64,000 bases of DNA from Anticarsia gemmatalis (taxonomy: Eukaryota > Arthropoda > Insecta > Lepidoptera > Erebidae), in NCBI RefSeq assembly GCF_050436995.1, contig NC_134753.1, forward strand, positions 9,424,001-9,488,000, given 5' to 3'. Every line of letters begins with the position of its first letter. Positions within the stretch are counted from its first letter, which is position 1. The position numbers and the translations under genes were made by a program. The notes beneath the pieces are model-generated. The model worked only from the letters and a program-made list of their open reading frames with translations. It did not search any database and was not told the origin of the DNA. This document shows positions 34,011-45,730 of the stretch, one piece after another.

Positions 34011-34655
34011 GGTTAATTTAAGATTTTGGAACCAATTAGTACGAATAAAGAATTAAAATTATAACGCGTAAAACTTATTTGTTATTTACTTCCATTATGT
34101 CATTTTTTTTATCTGACAGTAATGACATTTACTGTCAGACTGACTATTTGTCAAAAATCCTGGTTCGTTCTAAAACAACACAGATTTACGCACGAAACGT
34201 GTTAACTATACGATAATTCGAGTAATCGAGTTTACATAGAAAGATGTACTGTAGATAACCTTTGACACTTTCGACTGCCTAGTTTGCAATAAAAAATACT
34301 GTTAATTAAATCTGAAAATATGTCAACTCAACTCAGTCGGTTCCACAACTTCCATATTGTTATAAAAACGAGATCTATAAAAGAGTATAATATATTTTTT
34401 TATCTGTAGTTAACGCTAGTCAGGCAGGGGCGGAACGTCAAAATTGTATACCTATCGATTGTGCAATAAATTCGTATTTTACCATGATATTATAATAAAC
34501 TGTGTTAAAGTGTTTAGTTTTTCAATAAGAACTTAACGTCTAAGCTATAAGATGAACTGATATATCATTAACGATAAATCAGTCTTTGATGTACTGATTG
34601 AAGTAATAGTCCAAATCATTGGTTCCTGTTGTTTGTTGTGAAAACAAGATAAATT
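34011..34655. promoter_or_regulatory. Divergent promoter region, zinc-finger gene and syntrophin
   Basis: 645 bp separate the two start codons, which point away from each other. It should contain both 5' UTRs and both promoters. No TATA box at a convincing spacing was found. Around 34110-34140 there is ACTGTCAG and its near inverse. Confidence 0.5.
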
Positions 34656-37519
34656 ATGGTGGAAAACGGGGCATCGAGTGGAGGCAGCGATAGCCCTAGT
34701 GCTACCTGTGCTCGTTCAGGTTTACTAGAGACTCTGGTACGCGGCGTATGGTATCGTGTTCATTGTACACTTGAAGAAGATTACCTGAGTGTGTGCCTCG
34801 ACGATGGGTACGACGCAACAACTACACTGAACGGTACACTGAACAACAACAATGTTGAGACGCCGAACAGTGATTTTACCGAAGTGCCCGAGGCTATTGC
34901 GAATCAGAAGCGTCTCGTACAGGTGGTGAAGTCAGACAATAATGGGTTGGGGATATCAATCAAGGGTGGCATAGAGAACAACATGCCGATATTGATATCA
35001 AAGATATTTAAAGGTATGGCGGCAGACCTCACAGAGCAGTTGTATGTTGGTGATGCTATATTATCAGTAAATGGTGAAGATCTGAAGGATGCAACACATG
35101 AAGAGGCAGTGAAAGCATTGAAAAGAGCTGGGAAAATGGTACAATTAGAAGGCAAGTATTATTTACAGTGTTACAATTGCAGCAACATTGGTTCTGTGAG
35201 TATTGAGCTAAAGGCTAACAGAATTGACCTTAATTACAGCAATTCATATGAGCCATGTTGCTAATTGAGCTATTCAGGGCTGTGTTGCATTCATAGTGGA
35301 GTGACTAGTAGATACAAAATTGAAAAGGAAGATGAGAGACTGCATTTAGTATTAAAAATTGATCTAGATCACATTTTGATAAACTTTATAATACTATGCT
35401 TTTGGTTTTATGATGTACTGTATATTAATTGGTATTTAACCTTTAGCCAATATCATATAGATATAATAGCAGGTAAAAACAAGTTGTTTTTAACTTGGTA
35501 ACCTTGAAATACTTAAAGTGAAGCAAATGAGTACAGGTGTTATGTTAATTACATATTACATCTCATCACATTTGAAATACCTATATATGTTTATTAATTA
35601 GTTAATTATTGGGTTGAGGTATTTTTATGGCTCTGATGTTTTGAAGCTACAAGGTACAAGAGTTTACATACTTTAGAAGCAGCAAATATTTTTAGAATAG
35701 TTGCCAATATACATTATGGTTCTCCAGCATCACTGCGTCTTGTATCATTGATGAAATTACCATAATCTATAGAATCAGATAGAAAAATCAGCTATAAACT
35801 AATCCACAATAAGAATCTTACTTGTCTATGAGGTGTTTTCAAGTGTGGAGTGTAAAGCGCAGTAAATTGTATTCTTTGCAAGCTCAACAATAAAATTAGG
35901 ATCTGATTCAAGAATATGTTTTCCAGTCATGATATGGCTCAACACATTTTTATTTTTTTGTACAGTGAAGTACCTTCGAGAAGTGACTCCATACTTCCGA
36001 AAAGCATCCATCATCAGCGAGGTTGGCTGGGAGCTGCAGCGTGGGTTCATGGCCGACGTTCCTCCCTCACCGCCGTCGCCTCGACGACGCCGGGCCGACA
36101 CCCGTTACGTGCCTTTGTTAATGGCTTGCATCGCTAAGAACTTGCGCCACCGTGACCCTGGTAAGTAGCCATTCATAAGGAGGAAATGAGAAATATCCAC
36201 AGCAGCAGCGAAAATCTAATATTTATTAAAAACTAATGCATCATTATAAGTGAAATTTTGCGATTTCCAGAGGAGCGCACCATAGAGATCTACTCCCCGG
36301 ACGGCGTGCACGCGCTGGCCCTGCGCGCCAGCAGTGCGCAGGGCGCGGCGGGCTGGCACCGCGCGCTGCACGCCGCCGTGCGCCGCGCCGCCCGCGCCGC
36401 GCTGGCCCGCGCGCGGCCCCGCCTGCGTCCGCTGCTGGGCGACGTGCGCTACGCTGGCTGGCTGGCGCGCAGACCACCACAGGATCACGTAAGAAATTCA
36501 GAAGACAAAGACATCGAATGAATTCAGAATTAAGATAGGAAGGTGAAACTAAATAAACGAATTTCCTTCGCAGATGAGCGCTTCCGGCGGATCCGACAGC
36601 TCCGACGAGGCTGAAGGGTGGCAACCGACCTTCGTGGCTATCACTGACCGAGAACTGAGGTGAGAATCCGTCGATGTGCGACGCGGCGACGACGCGGCGA
36701 CCCGGAAGTTTCGAGACAATAAACGATTAACGGTTTCGTGGCAGGTTGTACGAGGCGGCGCCGTGGTCGGGCGAGGCGTGGTGCGCGCCCACGGAGTGCT
36801 TCGGGCTGGCGGCCACGCGCCTGGCGTGGTGGCGGCGCGCGGCGGCGGGCGGCGCGGCGGCGCTGGGCGTGCGCGCCGGCACGGCGGCGGGGCTGGCCGT
36901 GCGCGAGCTGCGCGCCGACACGCCGCACGACCTGGCGCACGTGGCCGGCGCGCTCGTAGACGGCGCGCACCACGCCGTGCGCGACCAGACCGAGTTCACC
37001 TTCCGTCAGTAGCGCCCTGCTCTCTTTGCTCGCCCGTTCTTAACGAGTATGCAGTTATCCTAAACTTGGTTCCCTGTCCGTGCAGGTTGTCGGTTCCGCG
37101 GCGCGTGTGCTCGCCTGTCGCTGGGCGCGGGCGGCGTGTGCGTGTGGGAGGCGGCGGGGTCGCTGGGGCGCGGCGGGGCGCGGGCGCTGTACCGCCGCCC
37201 GCTGCACGCGCTGCGGGCCTCCGCCGACGACGATCGCGCCGCGCTCTGGCTGCACTTCGCCGACGACGACACCGTGGTAAACATGATCGACTCATTTTCT
37301 TCAACAAATCTTTCCGAATCTTATTCAGTTATAACAACATTACATAGCCTCGCGACTCTTCTTTAATTATCAAACTTTATGCCGAACAATGTTAATGTAC
37401 CATACTTATAGGAGCTGGACATGGAGGGCAGCCCCAAGCCGGCGGTGTTCATCCTGCACAACCTGCTGTCGGCGCGCGTGCACCAGCTGCCGGGCGAGGG
37501 CTCGTCGCCGCCGCTATAG
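34656..37519 (+). CDS. Syntrophin (dystrophin-associated scaffold)
   Basis: Exons 34656-35151, 35966-36160, 36271-36488, 36574-36659, 36745-37004, 37086-37276 and 37412-37519 give 517 aa, close to vertebrate syntrophins (about 500-540). Syntrophins bind dystrophin under the plasma membrane and bring channels and enzymes through their PDZ domain. Seen: first half of PH1 (LLETLVRGVWYRVHCTLEED, about 23-50); PDZ inserted in it (about 85-166, NGLGISIKGG is the ligand-binding loop); second half of PH1 (VKYLREVTPYFRKASIISEV to about 290) with a proline and arginine-rich insert; PH2 (LRLYEAAPWSGEAWC, about 330-420); and the C-terminal syntrophin-unique region (VFILHNLLSARV near the end). Intron 1 uses a GC donor (AGAAG|GCAAGT). 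Exons 3, 5 and 6 are extremely GC-rich. Resembles fly Syntrophin-like 1 and the alpha/beta class rather than gamma. Confidence 0.92.
35152..35965 (+). other. Syntrophin intron 1 (GC-AG)
   Basis: 814 bp beginning GCAAGT and ending TTTGTACAG. The exonic frame stays open into the intron to a stop at 35262-35264, so intron retention would yield a PDZ-only 202-residue protein. Nothing else recognised. Confidence 0.65.
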
Positions 37520-38524
37520 CCGGCGCGGGTGTCGCCGCCGCCCGCCGCGCTGTCGGAGGATTGCCCTCCGCACCGCCCGAACTAGGCTAGTACGTGTGGA
37601 GAATGCTAATATATGAACTGAAAACGTTAGGCGATCGTGGCGGCGAGTTATGCTTTAAGCGTTATCGTGCGTGTCCCCGTCCGAGACCGGCGAGTACCGC
37701 GACGGTCTCGGCGGAGCGCCCCGACATACTTTGTAATGTGAGTCGACTGTGTAGGCTTCTTCGACGTCTGTTGATACTGTATCTATTATGTACACTTTGT
37801 ATTTGCGTTTACACGTGTCTATCTGTAATCTGTACCGTATGATAATTTGCGACATATTCTCATCGAATCTCTTGTAATTGACATATCTGTGATGTATAAC
37901 ATTGTATCGCGTAATACTACTCCCTTCATATCGGATCCTGGCATCGATATCGATATTTTGTAAACTTATTTAGTGACTGACGTAGTTCATAGAACTATTT
38001 TTCAATTATAGTAATTTAATATCAGTGGTGAACATATTTGAAGCTTTTTATCTTAAAATTAATGATCTGTGAAACTTAGTGTTGGTATTTGTATCGATAT
38101 ATTAAAGGATCCAATCGAGATCGCGAAGAACGAATTTGTACCTATATTTTTTTTCTATTTACTCCACTCTTACATCTGTACTTCTGAATTAAACTTGTAA
38201 TAGTATGTTGTACGTACACATTAACTGTGAAATGAATATTGCCAAAGAGTTCAAAACAAAATCGACAATACGTTTCTCGACATAGCGGCCATAGTTCCCT
38301 GTACTATAATAATATCTGTGAGTTATTTATTCGACGTGGACGTGCATGGAGGAGGTCGCGGCAGGCGTGCCTCGGCCCGCGCTTTGTTTGTATGTGGCTG
38401 TCATTGTTCTTCCAAAGATATCACTGTTTTTGTTGTTTTGTTTGACATCGTAGCTTAAACGTAGCGTAGAAGTGTAATTATCGTTTGAATTCGATCATAA
38501 TGTATTTTTATAATTTCCGTTGTA
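37520..38524 (+). other. Syntrophin 3' UTR
   Basis: About 1 kb from the TAG stop to an AATAAA at 38525. Open frames here (37594-37842, 38239-38445) are not convincing. Confidence 0.5.
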
Positions 38525-38530
38525 AATAAA
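38525..38530 (+). terminator. Candidate syntrophin poly(A) signal
   Basis: AATAAA within GTAAATAAATAGG, the first canonical signal noticed on this strand after the stop. Later ones (for example near 40616) could be used instead. Confidence 0.4.
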
Positions 38531-41500
38531 TAGGTATACTGTTTTGTAAATGGTACATTCCCAGAATGTAGACGATTATATTTGCTTTAATATTTGTAGC
38601 GTTTAATCTCAGTAAGATTAGGGTAAGGTATTGTATATTGTGTATTCACGTGTAACTAGTAAAGGAGGGCAATATGCGAGGTGATATCTTACGTATTAAT
38701 ATTATTTATTTTGATATCGAATCGTAACATTCCCTATTATTATTGGAAGTATTTAATTTTACTTACACACTGCCCAATCATGATATTCACCAGTAACGAT
38801 TATTTAATCTCTAAAATTTTATCTCAATCTCTTTTTTTACACTAATATTTGTATGTTACATTCCTTAACGTTTTTAAGTATAAAAAGACATAATATATGT
38901 ATACTTGTATTATTGAATAAGTGTTATAACTAATTTATGTTGAATTAATTATGCTAAACGAACACTTGCTATTTTATGAAGTTGTATCTGTTGGCTGCAT
39001 AATCGAATGTTAGTTTTTAAGCTAAAATTGTTATCTTCACAAGTTAAGTTTTAACATTCCAGTAACTTATTGATATATTAATTATTATTTTTAATGAAAG
39101 AGTTCTTTGGGGTGGTGAAAATCTTGAACATAGAAATGTGTTGAACACTTTGAAAAAAAGTTTGTATTAGCAAAGACCTGTCTAGAAGTATGATTATGTT
39201 TACGATATTCTCCGCTTCACAGAACTCCTGCGTTTTATCATTCAGTGGATTCAGTTAGTATTTTCTATTAATCTACTATTGACTATTAAAAGACAAAATT
39301 AATAACACTAAGGCACTCTTACACTACTGTCAAGTAAACTTGCTTAATATTTCCAAATATTTGTAATTGTATGATAAAGTGACAATACGATAATAGTAGT
39401 CAATTATACTAGAAGGTAAAACAATGGGTGACTTTAAGAAGAAAATTAACTTTCAGTAGCGCGATTTCCTTCACACTGTATAACTCGTTTTTGTACCGCG
39501 AGATTATCATTTAGAATGTCTTTGAAAAAAATGGTTCCTTCAGCGTACGCTAGGGGCGCTGATCAGTTTGTAACTTTAAAATTATAACATCTTTCAATAC
39601 TCGTAGAAAGATTTATTGTTGAGAACAATTTTTGGCGTTTAAAAAAGTTATCTTCGGATTATAAACGAAATTTACTTGACGGCAATGAAAGAGATACTAA
39701 TATCAATATTAATAACTTGATACTATATTCCGAGCGCAATATACAACGGAATATAGTATTAGGTTAACAATAACTTTTCTAAAGACTACTCATAAATTAT
39801 AGTTACCATGATTTTAACATATTTAGGACAATTTTTCCGGGGTCTCAGCTAAAAGATTTCCGGATCCGTACTATGATAAATTTACACTAAGGTAATATCT
39901 TGTAATCTCTTAGAATTTCTACTGGCGACATTTCTTCATAAATATGGTAAATTATTACATTTCCACTATTAGGGCGGGTGATGCCTCCCTGTATAGCAAT
40001 AGGCTGTATAGAAGTAATTGTCAACTGTTGTTAGACACATCTATTTTATGGACATGGGACTTTTTTGCTTTTCTTTATTAATAAAAAACAGTAACATACT
40101 GTTTCATACTTGAAAAGAAAGTTTTGTATCAAATTCATTCGTAGGCAGAAGTCGAGCTCTATTCACTAGCGCCATCTATGATGTTTGTCGTTAAATCGAT
40201 TGTTGTCTTGAATGAGCTGATTTTATGAACGAAATCTCCAGTTTATTATTATTTTATGATTATAAAGCGTCATTAAGTATATTATTTTTAATTTATTGAC
40301 TATTTATTTATTTATTTTCAATCCCGAATATATCATTAGTGACTAATATCAAATCGTCGCTCCTAGTCTTGCAATGATATAAGACTGACCTACAACCTGA
40401 AATTTTATTTATTTTTTAACAGTGACATAATATTTCTACACTGTCTATGCGAAACGCTAGATTATGACTCATAGTGAATTCACGAATAATTAGGTAAATG
40501 TATATTCCGTTATAATTAAGGCAGTTGTTATTTACTTACATCAACATGGGTTACAAATACGAACTACTATTTTTGTTTCACAGAAAGTGTTAGAAAGTAA
40601 TTCTTATGCAAAATGAAATAAAGTAGATTTTTCTATGTGAATAGTATTTCGTATGTGTGCCCATAATCGCGCAACGCTATAATCGACTTGTATGATTTCG
40701 AAACTATGTACTTTTAAGATTTTCTAAAATGTGTTTACAATGCTAGTTGACTTGTTTCATATACGACCCATCTGTAGCTATCATAGCATCGTTCATTATC
40801 ATTGTAGCTAAAGATCTGTCATTCTGTCATGCATTAAAAACAACGAAGAAAATTACACACATTTTTATTTTATTAAATACCCTATCCTTATCAAAATCCC
40901 ATTGTAATGAAGACCAAACTGAAACATCAATTTTTCAGAATATAAAACCATTTATTGTCGATTTATTATTGTTCTTAGCAATTTTTATATTCCTGAAATT
41001 CCGAACTCATCATACTCATTAAGTTGAGTGTCATCGTTTTCCAATAGTTCAATTTAGTCAAAATAAGTACTTTCGCTTATAGTGAAAGGTGTGACTAAGT
41101 AATGTATTCAGAGCATAAATGTCGTTTTCCCACTTGAGGCGACAAAGTTTAGAGAGTCGTGTTGTTCCGATGGAAGTCTACGTTTCATTAGGTCGAGAGG
41201 CTGAGCGTCGCCAGGGCGCTGGCCGCCCGAGAGCCCTCGCCACCCTACTTCAATAGTCGGCTTATTACAATCTATACAATAGCTGTTACGTCACACCACA
41301 TATCGACCCATTCTCAACCTTATTGTTACCCTCTTACGACGTATAACCCCTTGACGGAATATCAGTCAGTATGAATAGTAGTGTCTGCGCCATTGTCTCG
41401 TCTTTCTATTGGAAAGCTGACGTAAAGAAATTAGCTATGTCTGTATTTAGTTCGTAGAAATGATTGCTATACTTACATGCTAATAGGCCAAGTTAGGAAA

Positions 41501-44019
41501 TCTCAATCTAAAACTTTGTATAGGTACAATGTTCTATATTAATCTAAGAATCGTGTATCTTATCTACCAACTTACTTCGTCTAAGATTAAAATCTTGACA
41601 ATGGAATACCATCAGAACTGGGATAATGTTCCTATAAAACTAACGTGAAAATTCTTCACATAATTCCTGAAGAGAAAGATCCTATTAAAAGTAATACGAA
41701 AAGTTGATTTATGAGGCTTTATCTCATCGGACTAAAAAGTGTTGAAATTCGGGTAACTGCGGAATCTAAGTTAAATAACAGGAGCACAACGGTGCGCCAT
41801 GAATAATTTTCAGGAGATTTGAAGCTGCGATGCCGACGTATCTCTACCCGGTTTTGGCAAAATGTTCCGCTACATTTTGCTTGGTGCAATTCTCACGAGG
41901 CCAACGACGTCGCTGGTCAGTGCCGTATCTTATAAATTATATTTATCCTGCTTTAATTACTCTGGGTACGGTACAGTTATGTTTAAAATAACCAAGGAAG
42001 ACCTAACAAATACTTAGATATATTTTAAGCGGATAAATAAGTGTTTTCTTAAACGAGTTGCCAGTTGAAGCGTCTACTAAATGAGATTTTCTCTAAGATT
42101 AGTTTTCACTTTAAAATACTTATTAGTGAACGATTTATCAAAAATACTTGGTTCGGTAAGTAGTTCCATTGATCACGAAACAGCTGTCATCTCGATTGGG
42201 TTCAATTAATAAAGTATGTTCAGGAGATTTGGTTCTTCGTGGAGCTCGATTCATTTCGACGCTATAAATTTAGTTGAAACGTCGCGTACCCCTCTCGTTC
42301 CGGATGATTAGCGGATGTCTGCCGCCGACATTTTCAATTGTGCTGAAATTATCGCACTTTGATGTCCATTAAAATAAAACCGATTATTCCAGTTATTGGA
42401 AAAACGTAGCACACAATGTTCCATGTCAGTTTATTATTAAACCTATGTTTGAGTTGTAAGTTATACGTTCAAGAAACTTTGCCCAGTGCAAGTTAGCTAT
42501 GTGAGGATTGTGTGGTGATACATACATAGAAAATGCCTTGTTCAGTTTATTTATAATGTATCGAATAATATTGAACTAATTAAAATGTGTTGGGTATGAT
42601 GCCGCACTGAATGTGTACTTTTTGCTAATATAAATAAATTTAGGAAAGTTGCAGTTTAATCTCTTATAACTTCATACAAAATATACTTATAGCAGAAGGT
42701 GGGTACCGATAACTTTGTTTTCTCATTAATTTCTCTTACAAAAATAAAAAGTCAATTAAAAAACGTCACAGCTCGTACAGTGAAGAGTTTTTGTTTGGGT
42801 GTCCTTTGTCCTTGCACGTGGGATTATATTTGATCTCTTTTGGTTCCAATTAATTAAATTTTTCACTCACACATTCACGTGTTCTTCACGCCAACATATA
42901 AGCGTATTTGAGTAGCAATTCAATGAAGTGTAGTGTAATATTATTTCGTTGAATTTACAGCGCCGTAGACGTTACTTGGTGCTACGCCGTAGCACATCGC
43001 TACGAGGCAATTAATGCCGTAGTGTTGGCGTTATATTACAAAGACACGGCCAATAGTTGATATTAATCACCAGTGTGGTGCAACGTCGCAGATCGTTAGC
43101 TCCTTGCTACGTAATAAACACTTGTTTGTGAAGATGCTGTTTTAACTACCTTGCAAACTTAAGACCAAAATAAATTATTGGAACGTTCAAATTGCGAATG
43201 AGGAAAAAAAAATATTATATTCAATTCTTCGGAAATGCTCGTTTTTAATTTATGTTGGCAATGTATTTGTGCACTGTTCAGTTCTAATGACAATATGATA
43301 AGGTACGTGTGTATGAGCAGGAAACCGAATGCAGTGCACTCGTGCACTGCCTCTTAAATAAAAGTTTCAGCAGCGCGGCAGTGTAAATCATAATTTTGTG
43401 ATGTACTGCAGCGAGCGGAGATGCAACGTACCGAAGTTACTCGTTGTAAAAGTAATTTAATATGTAGGCAGAATAAATACGCTCCCTCGACGGAACGCAC
43501 ACATCCTACCTAATACTAGGAAAAGTTAATGTGAACTGTTATATTGCATATTTTAAATAAACGCATTAAAAACTCTTTATACATTAGATAGACGCGCCTA
43601 ACATATTCTCTTTAATGACGGGTTTGTTACAATGTTGTACATTCACTAGCGGTAAGTTCAAAGGGCGTTACGATTTGTTTGTCTGCAGTTTTAAAAGTCA
43701 GTAATATTACACAGAAGTCTCACCGCAACATTAAATTAATATCGGTTACCTTTAAATATAATACGCTCGCTGAATATAAATAATTGTTTATTGGATAAGA
43801 AATCGTCGAGGCGGGGCCTTCAAGGGACTTAGTGCGAATTTAATTTCGTACTTAGGATTGATTTGGACCAACTTGAGCATCGAGTGTTCGTGATGTCAAA
43901 TTGGAGAGATACTCGAGCGTGACGATACTCAGCCTGGGTACGTTGTGTACTTGCAAATAAATAAAGAAATATCGTATGTATGTGCTTTGTTACATTCCAT
44001 TATATTAGCAGTAGGTAGG
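38531..44019. other. Gene-free region
   Basis: AT-rich DNA with no supported gene. A perfect 13-bp inverted repeat lies at 39720-39759. A less AT-rich island at about 41130-41260, and another at 41800-41930, might be regulatory. The frame at 41862-42017 (51 aa) and that at 40747-41022 have no recognised domain. Confidence 0.5.
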
Positions 44020-45730
44020 GGAACCTGTTGTACCTTGGCACTATGTGTACCTAGGCCACTGGGCTCGTTTTCAAATATTCGCGCCATACTAAATTCTACT
44101 GTTTATAGTATTCGATAGGTCACTACAGACTATTCAATGTGAAGTTATTCGCATACCGCCATTAAGCCGGTGTTTGGTGTTATCGACGCTGAAACTTTTT
44201 TGTGTGAAAAAGTAAGTATTTCTAATATATTTTGAAGTCTAATAGTTTTAAAAGTTTTCTAATAGTCACTTAACTGTTATATGCTATCGGTTCTTTGATT
44301 TTACAAGTCTCAACACAATAAAAAACTTACGAGATACTTAAATTCTAAACTATATAAAATCACCGTTTTAGTGAAGTTGGAGTAGTGTTGTACCTCGGTC
44401 ACTGTCGATCAGCTGTACCTTGGCCAGTGGCCAAGGTACAACCTGGATGTTATACTTTGGCCAGGAGAATGTTTTATTAAATTATTTCACATTTACGTAA
44501 TAATATTCTTAATTAAATATCTTTATTATTTCAGAAATCGATGCAAAAATCACTTAAAAACTGGAAATGGCCTGAAAAAGAGGAGATTAAAACCCCGCAA
44601 AAAGTTAACAAGAACAGAGAAATTTATTATGTTCCAGAGATACAGAAGTATTGGGATTTCTACTAAATGCTTAAGGCTGAATAATATATCTACATTATTG
44701 ATAGTGTTTTTATAATAGCTAGTCCAAATGACTAATTAAAATTAAAGAGAGAAATATTAATTTATATATAGGTAAAGATAATCTATACTAATATTATAAA
44801 GCTGAAGAGTTTGTTTGTTTGTTTTAACGCGCTAATCTCAGGTCCGGTCAACTACTGGTCCGATTTGAAAAATTCTTTCAGTTTTAGATAGCCCATTTAT
44901 CGAGGAAGGCTATAGGTTATATATCATCACGCTATGACCAATAGGAGCAGAGTAACAGTAAAAAATGTTACAAAAACGGGGAAAATTATGACCCATTCTT
45001 TCTTATGTGACGCAAGGGAAGTTGCGCGGGTCAGCTAGTTGTTTCAATATTTTGTTTTCCTTTGCTATGCTATATAGGTATATTGATTTGCTATATTATA
45101 TTATGTGATATCGTCGCTGCGTCTGCCAAGTTCCACATGTGTCTTTTGTGAGATTTTGGAAAACTTTTTTTTTATTTGGGACACAATATTCATTTTTTTT
45201 AACATCAAAATACACATATGGAGTTCGGCAGGCACAGCGATGTGATGTAACGAAACGGTGGCCAAAGTTAGTTGTTTTTGTTTAAATATTTTGTTTGAAA
45301 AGCATAAAAAAAGCTATGAATATTATTTTAATTTTTTTCATTTCTAAATTTTGATCATTTGAGAATTTTTTAAATGTTTTGTTGAATACTGTATACTGTA
45401 ATAATACTGTGTACTGTAATAAATCAAATAAAATGATTTTAGTTAACAAAACTTGATAATTTGCTTAAATTACCCCCAAATTTCAATGTGGCCTAGGTAC
45501 AACGTACTACTGGCCTAGGTACATAGGGTATGTTGTACCTTGGCCACATTTCCCAATTTTTTTTTAATTTAAAAATATTATGTAAGTATTAAATATACAT
45601 TTCTGATATTTTTTTGGTGAGTACCCAAATAATTGACATTTCAAAATATGCAAATATGATTTGTGTGCTGCACGTCAAATCACAATAAAAAATATATTTC
45701 TAAAAAACCGGCCTAGGTACAACAGGTTCC
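44020..45730. mobile_element. 1.7-kb DNA transposon with GTTGTACCTTGGCC-type ends
   Basis: Inverted ends GGAACCTGTTGTACCTTGGC (44020-44039) and, inverted, GGAACCTGTTGTACCTAGGC (45711-45730), one mismatch in 20. Variants of the core TGTACCTTGGCCA recur inside, near 44046, 44388, 44414-44440 (a palindrome), 44451, 45490, 45511 and 45530. No intact transposase is present; one short frame after a TTTCAG (ATG 44540, about 42 codons, starting MQKSLKNWKWPEKEE) may be a relic. No clear target duplication was found. A Helitron-like element is nested at 44782-45038. Superfamily not assigned. Confidence 0.75.
44782..45038 (+). mobile_element. Helitron-like non-autonomous element, nested
   Basis: 257 bp, starts TCTATACTAATATTATAAAG and ends GCGGGTCAGCTAG, inserted between A (44781) and T (45039). 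CGCAAGGGAAGTTGCG just before the end forms the expected 5-bp-stem hairpin. It shares its 3' part with the element at 19861-20358. Being inside the 44020-45730 transposon, it arrived later. Confidence 0.8.

Noticed and set aside
36216..37366. Many long open frames on both strands over the syntrophin exons, several Arg/Ala-rich
   Set aside because: They are shadows caused by the very high GC content, which lacks AT-rich stop codons; only the syntrophin frame joins across splice sites with family motifs.
41862..42017. 51-aa frame starting MFRYILLGAILT, signal-peptide-like
   Set aside because: Short, and no family likeness; a GTCAGT donor after the hydrophobic start is possible but no partner exon was found.
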